Assembly (NCBI GenBank): GCA_900109895.1
Contig: FOBR01000011.1
Span: forward strand, 1 to 64,000
Direction: 5' to 3'
Length of the DNA: 64,000 nt
Source of the DNA: a bacterium A37T11
GTDB lineage: Bacteria > Bacteroidota > Bacteroidia > Sphingobacteriales > Sphingobacteriaceae
Below, one piece after another: positions 1 to 8,745 of the stretch. A program made the position numbers and the translations under genes. Within the stretch, counting starts at the first letter, position 1; each line of letters opens with the position of its first letter. The notes under the pieces are model-generated. The model saw nothing but the letters and a program-made list of their open reading frames with translations, was not told where the DNA came from and did no database searches.

Positions 1-26
1 TCCAGGTCAATGGCTGCTATCCCTAA

Positions 27-305
27 AATTTCCAACCCGGGCTTGGCTTTGCCAGCCTGTCCGGACCAGAAATAACCAACACCTGGAGTTGCCTTGCCTG
101 CTTTGCTAACAAAACTGGGATCGGCAGCAAGCACACAATTGCCGCTTCCATGCTCCCGGAGCAACTGGCTATTAAAGGACAGGAAGTCAAACTCCCGCTG
201 GAATTGGATTCTATACCTTTGTTCCTTATATTTGCCATACCTCCCCAACTGGAGAAAGTTGACACGACCTTTTATGCTCAAGAAGAGAATAAATGTCTCA
301 ACTAA
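27..305 (+). pseudogene. Open frame without start, possible gene remnant
   Basis: About 92 codons are open between a TAA at 24-26 and a TAA at 303-305, but no convincing start codon opens them. The C-terminal part reads like real protein (IKGQEVKLPLELDSIPLF, then a tail ending NKCLN). I do not recognise a family. It could be the 3' end of a gene whose upstream part is frameshifted or lies outside the window. The opposite-strand frame here looks like a shadow. Confidence 0.22.
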
Positions 306-702
306 AAACCGTTGCCTGCATTTATTGATAGTTGACATTTTATTTAAAATGTTGATAATTAATATATTGTATATATTCTTGCCCTTGGTGATCATACTTA
401 ACAGAATCGTGAGAAAATCCTATTAAGATACAGATTATCAAGGGTTTGTTATAATATTATTTCAAATAGTTTTCCACATATTTACCTAACAATCAAAAAC
501 ATAAATTAAATTTTAACGAAGTATTGATAACTTTAAATTTGATTAAACAATATACACCTCATAAACTATCGTCGCTTACACAGGCTCGCAGCCTACCGAA
601 CTATTCAGTTTTGAGATGTAAAAACGCATGGGAGCAGAACGTGTCATACGGTATTTTCTACCATCAGTTTATCGGCTTTATTCCATGCGTTTTTTTATTT
701 AT
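306..702. other. AT-rich intergenic stretch
   Basis: No frame here reads like a protein. The stretch is strongly AT-rich and lies between the left-edge remnant and the 3' end of the truncated kinase. Its only clear structure is the long-loop inverted repeat at 620-696, annotated separately. Confidence 0.5.
620..696 (-). terminator. Inverted repeat, probable terminator
   Basis: AAAAACGCATGG at 620-631 is the exact reverse complement of the start of CCATGCGTTTTTTT at 683-696. This gives a 12-bp stem with T-runs on both strands and a loop of about 51 nt. It lies just past the 3' end of the minus-strand kinase, so it may end that transcript or mark the junction that truncated the kinase. The long loop makes a classic terminator less certain. 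Confidence 0.4.
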
Positions 703-1509
703 TCAAATGTACGACAGGTTATGTTTCACGGCGTTCTCCAATAGGGGTTGCAGGGATAAGTGCGGCAACATCTGTTGTCTGTCTTCGTCTCTGATGGCCC
801 ATTCTACCTGCAAACCATGTTCAAATCGCATGCTCAGTAAATCAATATATGGCTGCACCTCATCAATCTCAATTTGCAGATATACCAATTGTTTTTCATA
901 GCTGTTCAAGGTGTAACGAAAATATTTTGCCATTTGACCTATAAACAGCTGTGCTTTTTGTGGATTTTCCACAATTATACCCGATAGGGTACTAAAGGAG
1001 TTAAATAAGAAGTGCGGGTTAATCTGCTGCTTTAATAGGTTTAGTTCTGCATGCAGGTATCTATTGTTGAGTTGTTCATTTTCCAACTCTTTGCGTCTGA
1101 TTGTCTTGAGCAAATCAGTAATTTTAACCATAAATACACCAAAAAGCATGCTCACGAGGTATCGAACCGTACATCCTGCCAGTATATACCTGTATTGTTC
1201 TCTTAATTTTCCAAAACCAAAAAACTGGATTATTGTAGAGATAAAGACGGAAATCACAAAAAAAATAATGCTAAAACATAGGATTTTGAATAAAGGTTTG
1301 GTAAGGTATGTAATGAGTAAACGAAAGAAATAAAAGCAAAATAGACCATTTATTAATATTTGGAAAATTAATTCAGGAAACGACAGATTGCCGATATGCC
1401 GGGCCATAATACCGTCTTCCTTTAGAAATGTGATCCGGGGTAAGTTTGCCGCCAGCGCAATAAATAGGGAAGAATATATTGCCAGATTTTGTTCTAATTT
1501 TCTGAACAT
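703..1509 (-). pseudogene. C-terminally truncated LytS-type sensor histidine kinase
   Basis: The protein is 268 aa. Several hydrophobic helices fill residues 1-130, a coiled stretch follows, then the LytS/YehU-type phosphoacceptor motif QQINPHFLFNSF with His166. It ends directly after the N-box (LLENAVKHN), three residues later, at a stop. Members of this family continue about 70-80 residues with the G-boxes of the ATPase domain, so ATP binding should be lost. No LytTR response regulator is adjacent. The start at 1509 gives the expected N-terminal helices. This is probably a remnant; a sensing role without kinase activity is possible but unsupported. Confidence 0.7.
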
Positions 1510-1660
1510 GGCATAAAGATGTAAAATTTATTTAGAATGGTTGCATAAAATGAGGTGAACCTGTAAAATTTGTAGGTGAAGTTAATTATGATTTTTTGTA
1601 AGGATATCCAATTACATTCGTCTATCTGGAAAAGTTTAAATTAGTAGTAAGTAGTGTAAT

Positions 1661-2209
1661 ATGAAAAAGATGATGTTAGTAATGATTGCAGCCTGTATCG
1701 GATATGGTGCAAGTGCCCAAACAAATCATGGTGACGGAAGTGCTTGTGCCGCGCCATCGGATACGGCTAAACAAGAAAACTATGTGATGATGTATAAGGG
1801 TAAGATGATGAAAATTGTCAGTGGGACACCTTCCCCCCTTACAGAACCTGTAAAGCTGAATAATGGGGCGAAAGTGAACGTGGATGGGTCTGTCAATCTC
1901 CCCGACGGAAAAACCATCAAAATTAAAGAAAATGAGATGGTGACGATGAGCGGAAAGATGTCGATGTATAAAGCGCCTGCAAAAGACAAATCTGTTTCCC
2001 AAGAAAACTATGTGATGATGTACAAGGGTAAGATGATGAAAATTGTCAGTGGGACACCTTCCCCCCTTACAGAACCTGTAAAGCTGAATAACGGGGCGAA
2101 AGTGAACGTGGATGGGTCTGTCAATCTCCCAGACGGAAAAACCATTAAAATTAAAGAAAATGAGATGGTGACAATGAGTGGAAAGATGTCGATGTATAAA
2201 GGAAAATAA
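1661..2209 (+). CDS. Secreted DUF6799-type protein with two identical repeats
   Basis: The protein is 182 aa with a Sec signal peptide (MKKMMLVMIAACIGYGASAQ). Two copies of a 67-residue module follow, each starting QENYVMMYKGKMMKIVSG and ending MVTMSGKMSMYK, joined by a nine-residue linker. The module resembles DUF6799, a short periplasmic or surface domain of unknown function in Bacteroidota; this is from memory of the pattern. It is Met- and Lys-rich. A terminator at 2255-2281 closes the transcript, so it appears monocistronic and separate from the following sigma factor. Function unknown; the Met-rich composition next to a putative metal locus is suggestive only. Confidence 0.8.
   Translation: MKKMMLVMIAACIGYGASAQTNHGDGSACAAPSDTAKQENYVMMYKGKMMKIVSGTPSPLTEPVKLNNGAKVNVDGSVNLPDGKTIKIKENEMVTMSGKMSMYKAPAKDKSVSQENYVMMYKGKMMKIVSGTPSPLTEPVKLNNGAKVNVDGSVNLPDGKTIKIKENEMVTMSGKMSMYKGK
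1772..2200 (+). repeat. Tandem 201-bp coding duplication
   Basis: Copy 1 (1772-1972) and copy 2 (2000-2200) lie 228 bp apart with a 27-bp spacer. By eye they differ at about six positions (tat/tac, aat/aac, ccc/cca, atc/att, acg/aca, agc/agt), all third-codon and all synonymous, so both copies encode the same 67 residues. Confidence 0.9.
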
Positions 2210-2254
2210 CTAATTGTATACCATATTTGGTTATATACAGTTTAAATCCTTTAG

Positions 2255-2281
2255 CCCTGGCACGGAAAGTGCCGGGGTTTT
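2255..2281 (+). terminator. Rho-independent terminator after the DUF6799 gene
   Basis: CCCTGGCAC, loop GGAAA, GTGCCGGGG, then a T-rich run. The nine-base stem has one G-T pair. Its position argues that the next gene starts at 2295 and not at the upstream in-frame ATG at 2214. Confidence 0.8.
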
Positions 2282-2294
2282 ACTATTTTTAGAA

Positions 2295-2861
2295 ATGAAT
2301 AACAAAGAAAAACTTAATGCACCTATGTGGGTTAAAAATTATGCGGACTTTCTTTATAATTTTGCATTGCAGCGGGTAAATGATGAAGAACAGGCGCATG
2401 ATTTGGTACAGGACACGTTTCTGTCTGCACTTGAAAAAATGGACACTTTTGAAGGAAATAGCAGCGAACTCACTTGGCTTCGAAGCATATTACGCAATAA
2501 GATCATAGATTTTTACCGGAAAAAGGCTTCCAGCCGTATGGTGAAAATAAGCCAGGATGCTGATGAAGGTGTGTCAGATTTTTTTGATGAAAATGGCATT
2601 TGGAAAGAAGCCCATATTCCCAAGCCATTTGCCGTTGAAGGTCACGATAGAATGAATACAAAAGAATTTTATAGCATGTTAGCAGCGTGTATGAAAAAGA
2701 TGCCTGGCCTATGGACGGCAGTTTTTACCATGAAATTTATGGATGAAGAAAAGACGGAAAACATTTGCAAATCGCTTCGTATTACGGCTTCGAACTGTTG
2801 GGTAGTCATTCACCGCGCCAAATTAAGTTTGAGGGAATGTATTCAAAGGAATTGGCTATGA
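2295..2861 (+). CDS. ECF-type RNA polymerase sigma factor
   Basis: The protein is 188 aa from the ATG at 2295, chosen because a longer frame from 2214 would run through the preceding terminator. Region 2 is seen in NFALQRVNDEEQAHDLVQDT and the following WLRSILRNKIIDFYRKK, and region 4 in the last 60 residues. The pattern fits the sigma-70 subgroup that travels with a tiny zinc-binding anti-sigma protein. Its stop overlaps the next start (ATGA), indicating translational coupling. It probably directs transcription of the downstream receptor and DUF4331 genes in response to a surface or periplasmic signal. Confidence 0.85.
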   Translation: MNNKEKLNAPMWVKNYADFLYNFALQRVNDEEQAHDLVQDTFLSALEKMDTFEGNSSELTWLRSILRNKIIDFYRKKASSRMVKISQDADEGVSDFFDENGIWKEAHIPKPFAVEGHDRMNTKEFYSMLAACMKKMPGLWTAVFTMKFMDEEKTENICKSLRITASNCWVVIHRAKLSLRECIQRNWL

Positions 2862-3148
2862 GAATAAAATTATTTATGTTTCTAAAATTCCGCGTTAAGC
2901 TGCGGACCAATTGCCGGCGTACCACGTATTTGCTTGAAAAAGGTAATACCACATCGCTTTCTCTTAAGGATGGATTTGATATGTATTTTCATTTGGCTAT
3001 TTGTCCATTTTGTAGTCTCTATAGAAAACAGAGCAAGATGATTCAACAGGCTGTTTGGCATATGTCTAAATTACCTGTTGGTATGGTGTATAGGATGGAT
3101 GAACAAGTCAAACATGAAATGAATGAAGAAATTCAAAAACGGCTATAA
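2858..3148 (+). CDS. Small zinc-finger-like anti-sigma factor
   Basis: The protein is 96 aa and starts inside the sigma stop codon. It carries a HLAICPFC motif, the H-x3-C-x2-C arrangement of ZAS-type anti-sigma proteins. There is no obvious membrane helix, so it is likely a soluble cytoplasmic partner of the preceding sigma factor. The family assignment comes from this motif, the small size and the coupling; the sequence is otherwise anonymous. Confidence 0.7.
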   Translation: MRIKLFMFLKFRVKLRTNCRRTTYLLEKGNTTSLSLKDGFDMYFHLAICPFCSLYRKQSKMIQQAVWHMSKLPVGMVYRMDEQVKHEMNEEIQKRL

Positions 3149-3243
3149 CATTAGCCGTTGTTACCTTTTTTTTAACATTTGGAAAGCATCATTTTACTGT
3201 AAGGATTTTGCCTTGTGTTCGTCCATTATGAAAAGAACCGGAC

Positions 3244-5496
3244 ATGAAATATTCTATTGCTATATTTTTTTTGCTATTAGCTGTTCCCTCCAAAGCACAA
3301 TATTTTAAAATTGACCTTAAATTAACAGATGCAATATCCAATACACCAATTAGTGGAGCACTTATTTCGACAAATGGAAGCCTTACAATAGCAGTGACAG
3401 ATGAAAATGGTTTGGCAAAACTGATTATTAAGAATACGGTAAAAGATAGTCTTCGTATTAATGCCTTAGGATATTTTTCCATAAAGATGTTTCCTAACCA
3501 GATTATGAATACGGTTGAATTAAAATTGTCGCCCAAATCAGTGCTCTTAGAGGATGTTAATATCGCTATGGTGGGCAGTAACCCATTTCATGTGCTTAGC
3601 CATACTGACATAAAATTACGCAGTATTGCTAATTCTCAGGAAGTGTTACGAATAATCCCTGGATTATTCATCGCACAACATCAAGGTGGTGGAAAAGCGG
3701 AACAACTTTTTTTGCGCGGATTTGATAACGATCATGGTACTGACCTTCTTCTGTCTGTAGATGGGATGCCGATTAATATGGTGTCGCACGCTCACGGACA
3801 AGGATATGCAGATAGTCATTTTATTATTCCGGAAACGATAGAAAGTACAAACTATGAAAAAGGGATGTATAACGTAACCAAAGGCGATCTGGCAGTTTCT
3901 GGGTTTGCAGAATTTCATACAACTAATATTCTAGACAAGAATGTACTAAAAGTTGAAGCTGGCCAATTTAACACCTATAGAGCATTGACCATGTTTAACC
4001 TACTGCCTTTGCATTTACGTAATCAGCAATCCTGGTATTTAGCAGGTGAATACCGGTATAGCAATGGTTATTTTGAACATTCCCAGGATTTCGATCGCAT
4101 TAATGTTTTTACGAAATACCATGGAAAAATTGGAGAAAATTCTTGGCTAAGCCTTAGCGCTTCAACGTTTCATAGCACGTGGAAAGCGTCGGGTCAAATT
4201 CCGGAAAGCGCTGTTAAGGCTGGGATCGTTGACTTTTATGGATCGTTGGATCCAAATGAAGGCGGCATAACGGGAAGAACAAATGTCAATATGGATGTTA
4301 TACGTTATTTTTCAAACGGAGATATCTGGCATAATCAACTCTATTATTCTAGATATACTTTTGACTTAAGTTCAAACTTTACCTTTTTTCTGGATGATCC
4401 GGTGAATGGGGATGAGATTCTGCAGCGGGAGAAACGCAATTTGCTGGGATATCATGGAAAATATACCCACCTTAATTCAATAGGCCATTTTAAGGCAACA
4501 TCAACTGCAGGTTGGGAAACGCGTATTGACCTTACAAAAGGTTCTGAATTATCTCACACTGTAAACCGGTATACATTAATCGAACCTATTAAATTGGGAA
4601 ACATTTACGAAACGCAAATAGGTTTTTTTTATAATGAAAATATATTATTTAGCAGTAAACTAAGCGCTGATTTAGGACTACGATTTGATTATCTGCACTA
4701 TCAATATAATAATAAATTACCTGATGACCCCACGTTGTATGGCGAGGGCATCTATAAATCGGATAATAACATATTCAGTCCAAAGTTAAAAGTGATGTAT
4801 CAAGCAACCGGCTCCACTCAATTATATTGGTTAGTAGGAAGAGGCTTTCATTCCAACGATGCTCGTGGTGTGGTAACTATAAAGCAGCAATCATTGCCAT
4901 CAGCCATTGGAACAGATGTAGGAATCGTCATGAAACCGGTAAGCAATTTATTAATTAATGCGGCGATTTGGTACAGCAAACTCCAAAATGAGTATGTATA
5001 CAGTGGCGATGGGGGCTCTGTAGCATTTAGTGGAAAAACAAGAAGAATAGGAATTGACGTTTCAGGAAGATATCAGGCTTTTTCATTTTTGTATGTGGAT
5101 ATGGACCTGAACTATGCTCATGGAAGGGCGGTCGATGAGTCATACGCTAAAAATTACATCCCACTGGCGCCGGTATGGACAAGTACCGGAGGTATAACCT
5201 GGATGCTAAAAAGCGGATTGAACGGGAGCTTTCGCTATCGTTACTTAGCTGATCGTCCCGCTAATGAAGACTATAGTTTAAAAGCTAATGGCTATTTAAT
5301 CAATGATTTGGTGATTAATTATACTGAAAGGAAATTTGAACTAGGTATTAGCGTCAATAACCTATTTGCCGTTCGGTGGAAAGAGGCTCAGTTTGCTACG
5401 GAGACACGCCTTCCCAATCAGGATCCCATCACAAGTATTGCTTTCACTCCGGGCACAAAATTTTCGAGCCTCCTTCACTTTAGTTGGTTTTTCTAA
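3244..5496 (+). CDS. TonB-dependent outer-membrane receptor
   Basis: The protein is 750 aa. The signal peptide (MKYSIAIFFLLLAVPSKAQ) is followed by a carboxypeptidase-regulatory-like beta domain (about 20-100), a plug (about 115-225: VLRIIPGLFIAQH, LFLRGFDNDHGTDLLLSVDG) and a long beta-barrel ending in aromatic SWFF. The plug has a His-rich patch, MVSHAHGQGYADSH, that could contact metal. It is not SusC-like, since there is no SusD partner and the length is shorter. It lies between the sigma/anti-sigma pair and the DUF4331 genes in the same direction, so it is probably the outer-membrane importer of this locus. The substrate is not shown by sequence; a metal or metallophore is inferred from the HupE-like neighbour. 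Confidence 0.9.
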   Translation: MKYSIAIFFLLLAVPSKAQYFKIDLKLTDAISNTPISGALISTNGSLTIAVTDENGLAKLIIKNTVKDSLRINALGYFSIKMFPNQIMNTVELKLSPKSVLLEDVNIAMVGSNPFHVLSHTDIKLRSIANSQEVLRIIPGLFIAQHQGGGKAEQLFLRGFDNDHGTDLLLSVDGMPINMVSHAHGQGYADSHFIIPETIESTNYEKGMYNVTKGDLAVSGFAEFHTTNILDKNVLKVEAGQFNTYRALTMFNLLPLHLRNQQSWYLAGEYRYSNGYFEHSQDFDRINVFTKYHGKIGENSWLSLSASTFHSTWKASGQIPESAVKAGIVDFYGSLDPNEGGITGRTNVNMDVIRYFSNGDIWHNQLYYSRYTFDLSSNFTFFLDDPVNGDEILQREKRNLLGYHGKYTHLNSIGHFKATSTAGWETRIDLTKGSELSHTVNRYTLIEPIKLGNIYETQIGFFYNENILFSSKLSADLGLRFDYLHYQYNNKLPDDPTLYGEGIYKSDNNIFSPKLKVMYQATGSTQLYWLVGRGFHSNDARGVVTIKQQSLPSAIGTDVGIVMKPVSNLLINAAIWYSKLQNEYVYSGDGGSVAFSGKTRRIGIDVSGRYQAFSFLYVDMDLNYAHGRAVDESYAKNYIPLAPVWTSTGGITWMLKSGLNGSFRYRYLADRPANEDYSLKANGYLINDLVINYTERKFELGISVNNLFAVRWKEAQFATETRLPNQDPITSIAFTPGTKFSSLLHFSWFF

Positions 5497-5558
5497 CAAT
5501 TAACCAACATTGTTGTAAGGATTCTTTTTCCGATCCGTCTATTACTTAAAAAATAGAC

Positions 5559-6233
5559 ATGAAAAGAAGTAAAAACAAAAAATGGCTAATCGCGGCAGCT
5601 GTTAGTGTGCCGCTAATGCTTGCGGGTGTTGTACTACTGCAGGCATCAGACCACGGCGATGCCCCTGCAATATCAGGTAAAAGTACGGATATCACCGATC
5701 TGTACGCGTTCCAGAGTCCTTCTAACAGTTCAAATTTGGTGTTAATAGGCAATGTACATGGCCTTCTAAGTCCGGAGGCATCCAAAACTGCGACCTTTGA
5801 TGAAAACACCCTCATTGAATTCAAGATTGACAACAACAATGATTTTGTAGAAGATCTAGTCATTCAATGCGTTGCAAAAGACGGAAAAATGTATATTTAT
5901 GGTCCACTGCTTCCAAAAACAAAAGGAGCCAAAAGCACGGTGTCAGGCACTGCCAGTGTCTCCGTTGATATTACCCCCTATGGAGCAGCTTCTCCAAAAA
6001 TAGCCACAGTACAAGGCATTTCTGCTTTTGCCGGACCAAGGGACGATCCTTTTTTCTTTGACCTTCCCCAGTACTTAAAAGTGGTAACAGGGGTTGCAGA
6101 CCATTTTAATAATCCAGGTTCAGATGCGTTAGCAGGTACAAATGTACTAAGTGTGGTTGTTGAACTACCAAAATCGTTGTTAAAAGGAACTGACAAAATA
6201 AACGTTTGGCTGGAGACAAAACAAAAAAGTTAA
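5559..6233 (+). CDS. DUF4331 family exported protein, N-terminal half
   Basis: The protein is 224 aa. A Lys-rich start and one hydrophobic segment (about 9-28) form a signal peptide or anchor. Then come the family hallmarks SDHGDAP and STDITDLYAFQSP and the body of a DUF4331-type fold. DUF4331 proteins elsewhere are commonly a single longer chain; this one stops after the first half and the following gene carries what looks like the second half. The function of DUF4331 is unknown. Conserved Asp/His at the mature N-terminus could bind a cation, which is inference. Confidence 0.8.
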   Translation: MKRSKNKKWLIAAAVSVPLMLAGVVLLQASDHGDAPAISGKSTDITDLYAFQSPSNSSNLVLIGNVHGLLSPEASKTATFDENTLIEFKIDNNNDFVEDLVIQCVAKDGKMYIYGPLLPKTKGAKSTVSGTASVSVDITPYGAASPKIATVQGISAFAGPRDDPFFFDLPQYLKVVTGVADHFNNPGSDALAGTNVLSVVVELPKSLLKGTDKINVWLETKQKS

Positions 6234-6251
6234 CTTAAAAAAATTGAACAA

Positions 6252-6791
6252 ATGAACGTATTTTCTAATATTTTGATCTTAGCTGTTGCATGCACGGCGT
6301 TTGCTTCCTGTCATGATGATGATGATGACGACCATACCATTCCTAATCAGGAAACAGTATATGATATCCAGGGTGATCAGGTTGGCAGGCCAGGACTTAA
6401 TGTGGTCTTTATTAGTGAAGGGGATAAAGACAAGTTTAATGAAACAGAACCCTCAGCCATGGCTTCATTGTTTGGCGCACAAATTAAATCCAAACTGCTG
6501 GCATTAAATCCTGATTACACTACCAATAAAATAGGTCTTAATGCTGACCAATTTTCAGGAGCTCTTTCCACGGATGTGTTAAATGTGTCGCTCAATGGAC
6601 CCACCACATACTATGATGGAACAAATGTACTCACTGGCCGTAAGTTGGAGGACGATGTCATCGACGATAGTTTTACGCTGATCTTTGGAGGACCTAATGG
6701 TACTGCAAAGCCGGGATTGGTATCTGATCACGTAGATCACAACGATAAAGACTTCCTTTCGGCATTCCCCTATGAGGCTGCTCCGTGGTAA
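6252..6791 (+). CDS. DUF4331-like lipoprotein, C-terminal half
   Basis: The protein is 179 aa. The lipobox FASC (Cys20) is followed at once by an Asp/His tract (HDDDDDDH). The body contains NVSLNGPTTYYDGTN, LEDDVIDDSFTLIFGG and the terminal SDHVDHNDKDFLSAFPYEAAPW pattern (split here for length) that resembles the end of DUF4331 chains (NDxxFLxxFPYxAPP). The gene starts 18 bp after the previous stop, in the same operon. The acidic/His tract next to the lipid anchor would suit cation capture at the membrane surface, which is an inference. Confidence 0.75.
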   Translation: MNVFSNILILAVACTAFASCHDDDDDDHTIPNQETVYDIQGDQVGRPGLNVVFISEGDKDKFNETEPSAMASLFGAQIKSKLLALNPDYTTNKIGLNADQFSGALSTDVLNVSLNGPTTYYDGTNVLTGRKLEDDVIDDSFTLIFGGPNGTAKPGLVSDHVDHNDKDFLSAFPYEAAPW

Positions 6792-6855
6792 TTATTCTTA
6801 AACTTATTACGCAGGCCAGAACACGTGTTTCTGGCCTATTTTATCTCTGATAGTT

Positions 6856-7467
6856 ATGATTACCATTTTGGGGCATGTCATCATTAAAGAGCTTTCGCAT
6901 ATGTCTGCAGGTTCAGCCATATGGACCTACCTTGTTTTAGGGATCAAGCATATTATTCCGCTAGGGTTTGACCATATTTTATTTATCATCTCCCTATTTC
7001 TGTTAAGCCCAAACCTAAAAATAGTAGGTATACAAGCCAGCACATTTACATTAGCACATTCCATCACGCTGGGACTGGCTATGTATCACCTGGTCAACCC
7101 TCCGCCTGCAATTGTTGAACCGCTCATCGCTGCATCCATATTATTAGTTGCGCTGGCCAATATTTTCAGGCCGGGCTTACATTCATCCCGGGTAGTGATC
7201 ATTTTTATATTCGGCTTAGTGCACGGGCTAGGCTTTGCTACGGTATTAACAGGTCTTGGTCTTCCTGAAAATCGCTATTTTCTGGGTTTGGTCATGTTCA
7301 ATCTGGGAGTGGAAATCGGTCAGTTTACGATTATTCTGGCGGCATATGCTATATACTTACTGATTCAGGCCCGTCATATTGCATACAGAACCTACGTGGT
7401 CATCCCAACTTCTATATGCATTGCTGTCATCTCGTTTTATTGGACCATCCAGCGGTTATTCTTTTAG
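6856..7467 (+). CDS. HupE/UreJ_2-family membrane protein, putative metal permease
   Basis: The protein is 203 aa with about six membrane helices. Conserved polar motifs sit inside helices: IPLGFDHILFII, FTLAHSITLGLAM and IFGLVHGLGFATVL, the His/Asp pattern of the HupE/UreJ_2 family. Related HupE/UreJ proteins are linked to nickel (and cobalt) entry for hydrogenase and urease; members of this branch in Bacteroidota have no assigned substrate. It follows the DUF4331 pair after 64 bp. Its 3' end overlaps the convergent TPR gene by 12 bp. It probably passes the ion across the inner membrane. Confidence 0.8.
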   Translation: MITILGHVIIKELSHMSAGSAIWTYLVLGIKHIIPLGFDHILFIISLFLLSPNLKIVGIQASTFTLAHSITLGLAMYHLVNPPPAIVEPLIAASILLVALANIFRPGLHSSRVVIIFIFGLVHGLGFATVLTGLGLPENRYFLGLVMFNLGVEIGQFTIILAAYAIYLLIQARHIAYRTYVVIPTSICIAVISFYWTIQRLFF

Positions 7468-8739
7468 CTTTTCAATGTCATCCAGCATTGCCGGACTCAG
7501 ATCATATGGACTATCCGCTGCCTTTTCCAAGTAGTTTTGTGCATCAAATCCGTGTTCTGCATTCTTTAAGAGCTTACCCATATAGTATAGTTCCACTGCC
7601 TCCAAGGGCTGTCCAGAAACATATTGATCAAAAATAGGAAGTGCTTGCTTGGTTTTATGGTTAATAAATAAGGCATAGGCATACCACGCATGTGTTTGTG
7701 GTGTAGCCCGATCAGCTAGTTCGGCATAGGCAAGCCGCTCTGCCAGGCTCGGCTCCTGAAGTATGCCCGAATACAGTTCTATTAAATATTTGCTGTACAT
7801 CTTGCCATATTTAGGGTCAGTCGCACGTTTGGCAAATTCATGCGCATAATACTTGGCACGCGAGGCATGGTGAGCCCAACTTTCCAGTTGATAAAGCCTG
7901 AAGAAGGGTTCAGGTAGCTGGTTGCGTTGAGCTACTAAATGCAGTATACGCTTAGCCTGCACAGCATCTGCATCATGGATTAGAGCGACCAAGCTTAGCC
8001 CTAGAAGTGAATGCAAGTCCGCCGGGTTTAGCAATAAAGCCTTTTTCCAGGCAGTCACCGCTTTTTCCGGTTTATTGGCATGCAAGAACAAATCACCCAG
8101 GTTAGAAAGTGCCAATGCTTTTAATGCATGTTGGTGGCCAGCTAGAACTACTGCTCGGTCCATTGCCGCCAGCGCGCTATCCGTTTTTCCATCCAAATGG
8201 TCTTGTTTAGACTTCCTGAAATAATAGTTGAAATCCTGATAAACCTTTAGTTGATCAAGGTTATAGGCAGCCTCTTGATAGTGGCCAAGCTCAAAAGCCA
8301 CATCATAACTTAGGTTGTAATATACATAGAGCCTAATTCCTAGATTTTTGGCTTCCTTTAATAGACTATCCGCCATCGAAAAACGATGTTGCATGATGGC
8401 TAATGAAACCATGGAGAGCATAGGGGGTGCCAGCTTATGATGAAATGCCGAATCTATGTGTTGATAAATGCGGAAAGCCTCTTTAACATCGCCTATGTGT
8501 CCGGCTAATTGAAAATTTTTTACCAGAGTAGCTGCATACTGGCTTTCATTGACATTACCAACAGACTGCAGGTTTATACGTCCCTTCCAATACTTCATAT
8601 TGATCCTATTTGAACCCAAAAGCGAGTCTGGCGTATAGTGTTGGTATAGCGTGTCAACCAGACTTTTGGATACCAATGGCTGCTTTTTACTACAGGAAAG
8701 CAGTATACTTACAGCTAAAAAGGCCCATGTTATACGCAT
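7456..8739 (-). CDS. TPR-repeat lipoprotein
   Basis: The protein is 427 aa with a lipoprotein signal (MRITWAFLAVSILLSCSKKQ, Cys16). The rest is helical with TPR-like repeats (for example LSNLGDLFLHANKPEKAVTAWKKAL, split mid-helix here, and LLNPADLHSLLGLSLVAL). It runs opposite to the HupE-like gene and overlaps its 3' end by 12 bp. TPR lipoproteins scaffold protein complexes. The tail-to-tail fit with the DUF4331/HupE genes suggests a shared function, but no partner is proven. Confidence 0.75.
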   Translation of the reverse strand: MRITWAFLAVSILLSCSKKQPLVSKSLVDTLYQHYTPDSLLGSNRINMKYWKGRINLQSVGNVNESQYAATLVKNFQLAGHIGDVKEAFRIYQHIDSAFHHKLAPPMLSMVSLAIMQHRFSMADSLLKEAKNLGIRLYVYYNLSYDVAFELGHYQEAAYNLDQLKVYQDFNYYFRKSKQDHLDGKTDSALAAMDRAVVLAGHQHALKALALSNLGDLFLHANKPEKAVTAWKKALLLNPADLHSLLGLSLVALIHDADAVQAKRILHLVAQRNQLPEPFFRLYQLESWAHHASRAKYYAHEFAKRATDPKYGKMYSKYLIELYSGILQEPSLAERLAYAELADRATPQTHAWYAYALFINHKTKQALPIFDQYVSGQPLEAVELYYMGKLLKNAEHGFDAQNYLEKAADSPYDLSPAMLDDIEKLKE

Positions 8740-8745
8740 AAATGC

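Noticed and set aside
94-426. 110-codon plus-strand frame at the left edge
   Set aside because: It is out of phase with the more protein-like frame at 27-305 and reads as low-complexity AT-rich translation.
3123-3308. 61-codon frame between anti-sigma and receptor
   Set aside because: It overlaps both neighbours and shows no signal or family feature.
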